Positions 5,756-6,845 of a stretch of DNA of 6,845 nucleotides are shown piece by piece. Location: contig JAEXPO010000289.1 of NCBI GenBank assembly GCA_023446675.1, positions 1 through 6,845 on the forward strand, read 5' to 3'. The notes beneath the pieces are model-generated. The model worked only from the letters and a program-made list of their open reading frames with translations. It ran no database searches and was not told the DNA's origin. How positions within the stretch are numbered: the stretch's first letter is position 1; every line of letters begins with the position of its first letter. This DNA comes from Bacillota bacterium. Its GTDB lineage: Bacteria; Bacillota; Clostridia; DSM-8532. The translations under genes were made by a program, and so were the position numbers.

Positions 5756-6535
5756 TTACATGCCAAGCAGCTGCGCCGCGTTTTTATAGAGAATTTTTTC
5801 CCGATCCCCGGAGGATATGGGCTCCTGCAGCACGGCCTGAACATACATTCGGGGATTGCAAATGGGATAATCCGTTCCAAAGAGCAGCCTGTCCGCCCCC
5901 ACATGCTTAACCCCATAGGTGAGCATTCCATATCGGAAAAGGCCTGTGCCCGATAAGTCAAGATAAGCATTTTCAAAACGTGCAAGCCTTTGGATATGCT
6001 TAATATATTTATCTTTGGCTCCGGGGTGCGCCGCAACGAAGATTAAATTCGGATGCTCGGAAATCATCTTATCCATCTGTTCGTCGTCAGAGGAATGAAA
6101 GCTTACAATCATCCCGCATTCCTGGGCATAGTCCAGTATTTCCCTCAGGTTTTTGCAGGAATAATCCGACCAGCCGTGCATATAGGGTACCAATTCCCCT
6201 ATGAGCTTAACGCCCCGTTCCTTCATGTACGTTATTTCCTCGCAGGACTCCCTTACATAATCGGGATGGACATGAAAGCCGGGAGTATAAAACTCCCCTA
6301 ATAAGCCTTTTAGCTTTAACGCTTTTTGGTTGAGGCCTCTTAAGTAATCAAAACCCTTTTCAGGTGAAAAGTTATCGTTTTCAATGACAGAACCGCATAT
6401 ATGGCCGATGCCGGCCTGTTCCAGATCATGCCTGTACTCGTCAATCTCAAAATGAACAGCCTCTTTATACATGCATGTGTTTTCCGTGTCACTCAGATAG
6501 GGATGTGTATGAAAATCAATAACCTGCAAATTCAT
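5756..6535 (-). CDS. Amidohydrolase-2 family metal-dependent hydrolase/decarboxylase
   Basis: This 259-residue TIM-barrel metalloenzyme has the family's ordered metal ligands. The N-terminal D-x-H-x-H-type motif is DFHTHPY (H9, H11), followed by H147 in VSFHSSDD, H170 in AAHPG and D222 in LFGTDYP near the end. The C-terminal ILYKNAAQLLGM is the usual closing helix (N252 and A253 typical). Family members include aminocarboxymuconate-semialdehyde decarboxylase (ACMSD), resorcylate decarboxylases and dicarboxylate lactonases; here the substrate cannot be read from the sequence. The length is short but complete for this group. The start at ATG 6535 is supported by GAGGA about 7 nt upstream. It lies 38 nt upstream of the -35 box of the next operon and downstream of aspS, with hairpins on its upstream side. 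No promoter of its own was clear, so readthrough from aspS is possible. Confidence 0.9.
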   Translation of the reverse strand: MNLQVIDFHTHPYLSDTENTCMYKEAVHFEIDEYRHDLEQAGIGHICGSVIENDNFSPEKGFDYLRGLNQKALKLKGLLGEFYTPGFHVHPDYVRESCEEITYMKERGVKLIGELVPYMHGWSDYSCKNLREILDYAQECGMIVSFHSSDDEQMDKMISEHPNLIFVAAHPGAKDKYIKHIQRLARFENAYLDLSGTGLFRYGMLTYGVKHVGADRLLFGTDYPICNPRMYVQAVLQEPISSGDREKILYKNAAQLLGM

Positions 6536-6555
6536 TTTCGATTCCTCACTTTTGC

Positions 6556-6587
6556 TTTACTGGAACCGGCAGCCTTCTGCCAGTAAA
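6556..6587. repeat. Inverted repeat before the amidohydrolase start
   Basis: TTTACTGG (6556-6563) and CCAGTAAA (6580-6587) are perfect 8-bp complements. Inside, CAG (6570-6572) and CTG (6577-6579) extend the stem around a four-base loop with a bulge on one side. It lies 21 nt before the amidohydrolase ATG, close to its ribosome-binding site on the transcript. It may be an operator, an mRNA structure or part of a tandem terminator with the neighbouring hairpin. There is no T-run on the minus side. Confidence 0.6.
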
Positions 6588-6588
6588 T

Positions 6589-6618
6589 AACCACCTGAAA
6601 ACAGAATTTCAGGTGGTT
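6589..6618. terminator. Hairpin after aspS, probable intrinsic terminator
   Basis: AACCACCTGAAA (6589-6600) and TTTCAGGTGGTT (6607-6618) form a perfect 12-bp stem with the 6-nt loop ACAGAA. It lies 44 nt beyond the aspS stop codon. On the minus strand it is followed by TTATTTACTGG, an interrupted T-run, so termination may be incomplete and allow some readthrough into the amidohydrolase gene. The plus side is T-rich (TTTCATTTATTTTC), but no plus-strand gene leads into it. Confidence 0.75.
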
Positions 6619-6662
6619 TCATTTATTTTCTATTAAGCTCTACACTCACTGGGAGTACCTGG

Positions 6663-6845
6663 CTAAACTGGCCGTATACTCACGTTAGCCTCTTTAAGCT
6701 GAAGATCGGTGACCTCGCAGGGCGCGCCCATAAGAAGATCCTGGGCGTTGCCGTTTAAGGGGAAGGCAATAACGTCACGGATGGTTTCCTCATCGGCCAG
6801 AAGCATAACGATACGATCCACACCGGGAGCCATTCCCGCATGAGG
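6663..6845 (-). CDS. aspS: Aspartyl-tRNA synthetase, C-terminal fragment (5' end outside window)
   Basis: The last 60 codons are present, ending with TAG at the left. The class II motif 3 region [16 protein letters not shown], with the G-x-D-R arginine that contacts ATP, is followed by IRDVIAFP and [27 protein letters not shown] forms the tail. This pattern is the usual end of bacterial-type AspRS, which charges tRNA-Asp with aspartate, and the tail length is normal. The rest lies beyond the right edge, so discriminating versus non-discriminating (AspRS that also charges tRNA-Asn) cannot be judged here. A terminator-like hairpin lies 44 nt downstream of the stop. Confidence 0.95.
   Translation of the reverse strand, partial: PHAGMAPGVDRIVMLLADEETIRDVIAFPLNGNAQDLLMGAPCEVTDLQLKEANVSIRPV

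Noticed and set aside
1..6845. CRISPR arrays, tRNA genes, insertion sequences or a defence system
   Set aside because: No regularly spaced repeats, tRNA-like cloverleaf, transposase or defence-related protein was seen; the genes are metabolic, regulatory or translational.

Overview
This 6.8-kb chromosomal segment looks like a mid-GC Gram-positive anaerobe of the Clostridia type. That is an inference from purine-rich GGAG/GAGG ribosome-binding sites close to the starts, a sigma-A promoter with ideal spacing, intrinsic terminators, and a bacterial-type AspRS tail resembling the Firmicutes form. No mobile element, CRISPR array, rRNA or tRNA was seen.

Region 1 (1-2943, minus strand) is a tightly packed nucleotide-sugar operon, read right to left. 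RfbF (glucose-1-phosphate cytidylyltransferase) makes CDP-glucose and RfbG (CDP-glucose 4,6-dehydratase) turns it into CDP-4-keto-6-deoxyglucose. An acetolactate-synthase-like thiamine-diphosphate enzyme follows and runs off the left edge. rfbF overlaps rfbG, and rfbG overlaps the ThDP gene by an ATGA. This order suggests a YerE-like step that adds a two-carbon unit to the CDP-keto-sugar, giving a branched-chain sugar for a surface glycan. The chemistry of the third step is inferred.

Region 2 (2944-4503) has a 282-bp divergent intergenic region and then a plus-strand gene for an unusual two-domain protein. It has an N-terminal GNAT acetyltransferase-like domain with an atypical acetyl-CoA loop and a C-terminal GyrI-like ligand-binding domain. 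No DNA-binding domain is seen.

Region 3 (4504-4680) lies between convergent genes. It holds a strong composite hairpin terminator, a wider inverted repeat around it that would compete for the same A and T tracts, and a 17-bp tandem duplication.

Region 4 (4681-5718, minus strand) is a self-contained regulatory cassette: a consensus-like promoter, a near-perfect 29-bp palindromic operator over the start site, a GTG-start gene for a small four-helix membrane protein, and a TetR-family regulator. The layout predicts TetR autoregulation of an uncharacterised membrane protein.

Region 5 (5719-6845, minus strand) holds an amidohydrolase-2 family metalloenzyme. Two adjacent hairpins separate it from the C-terminal end of an aspartyl-tRNA synthetase gene that enters from the right edge.
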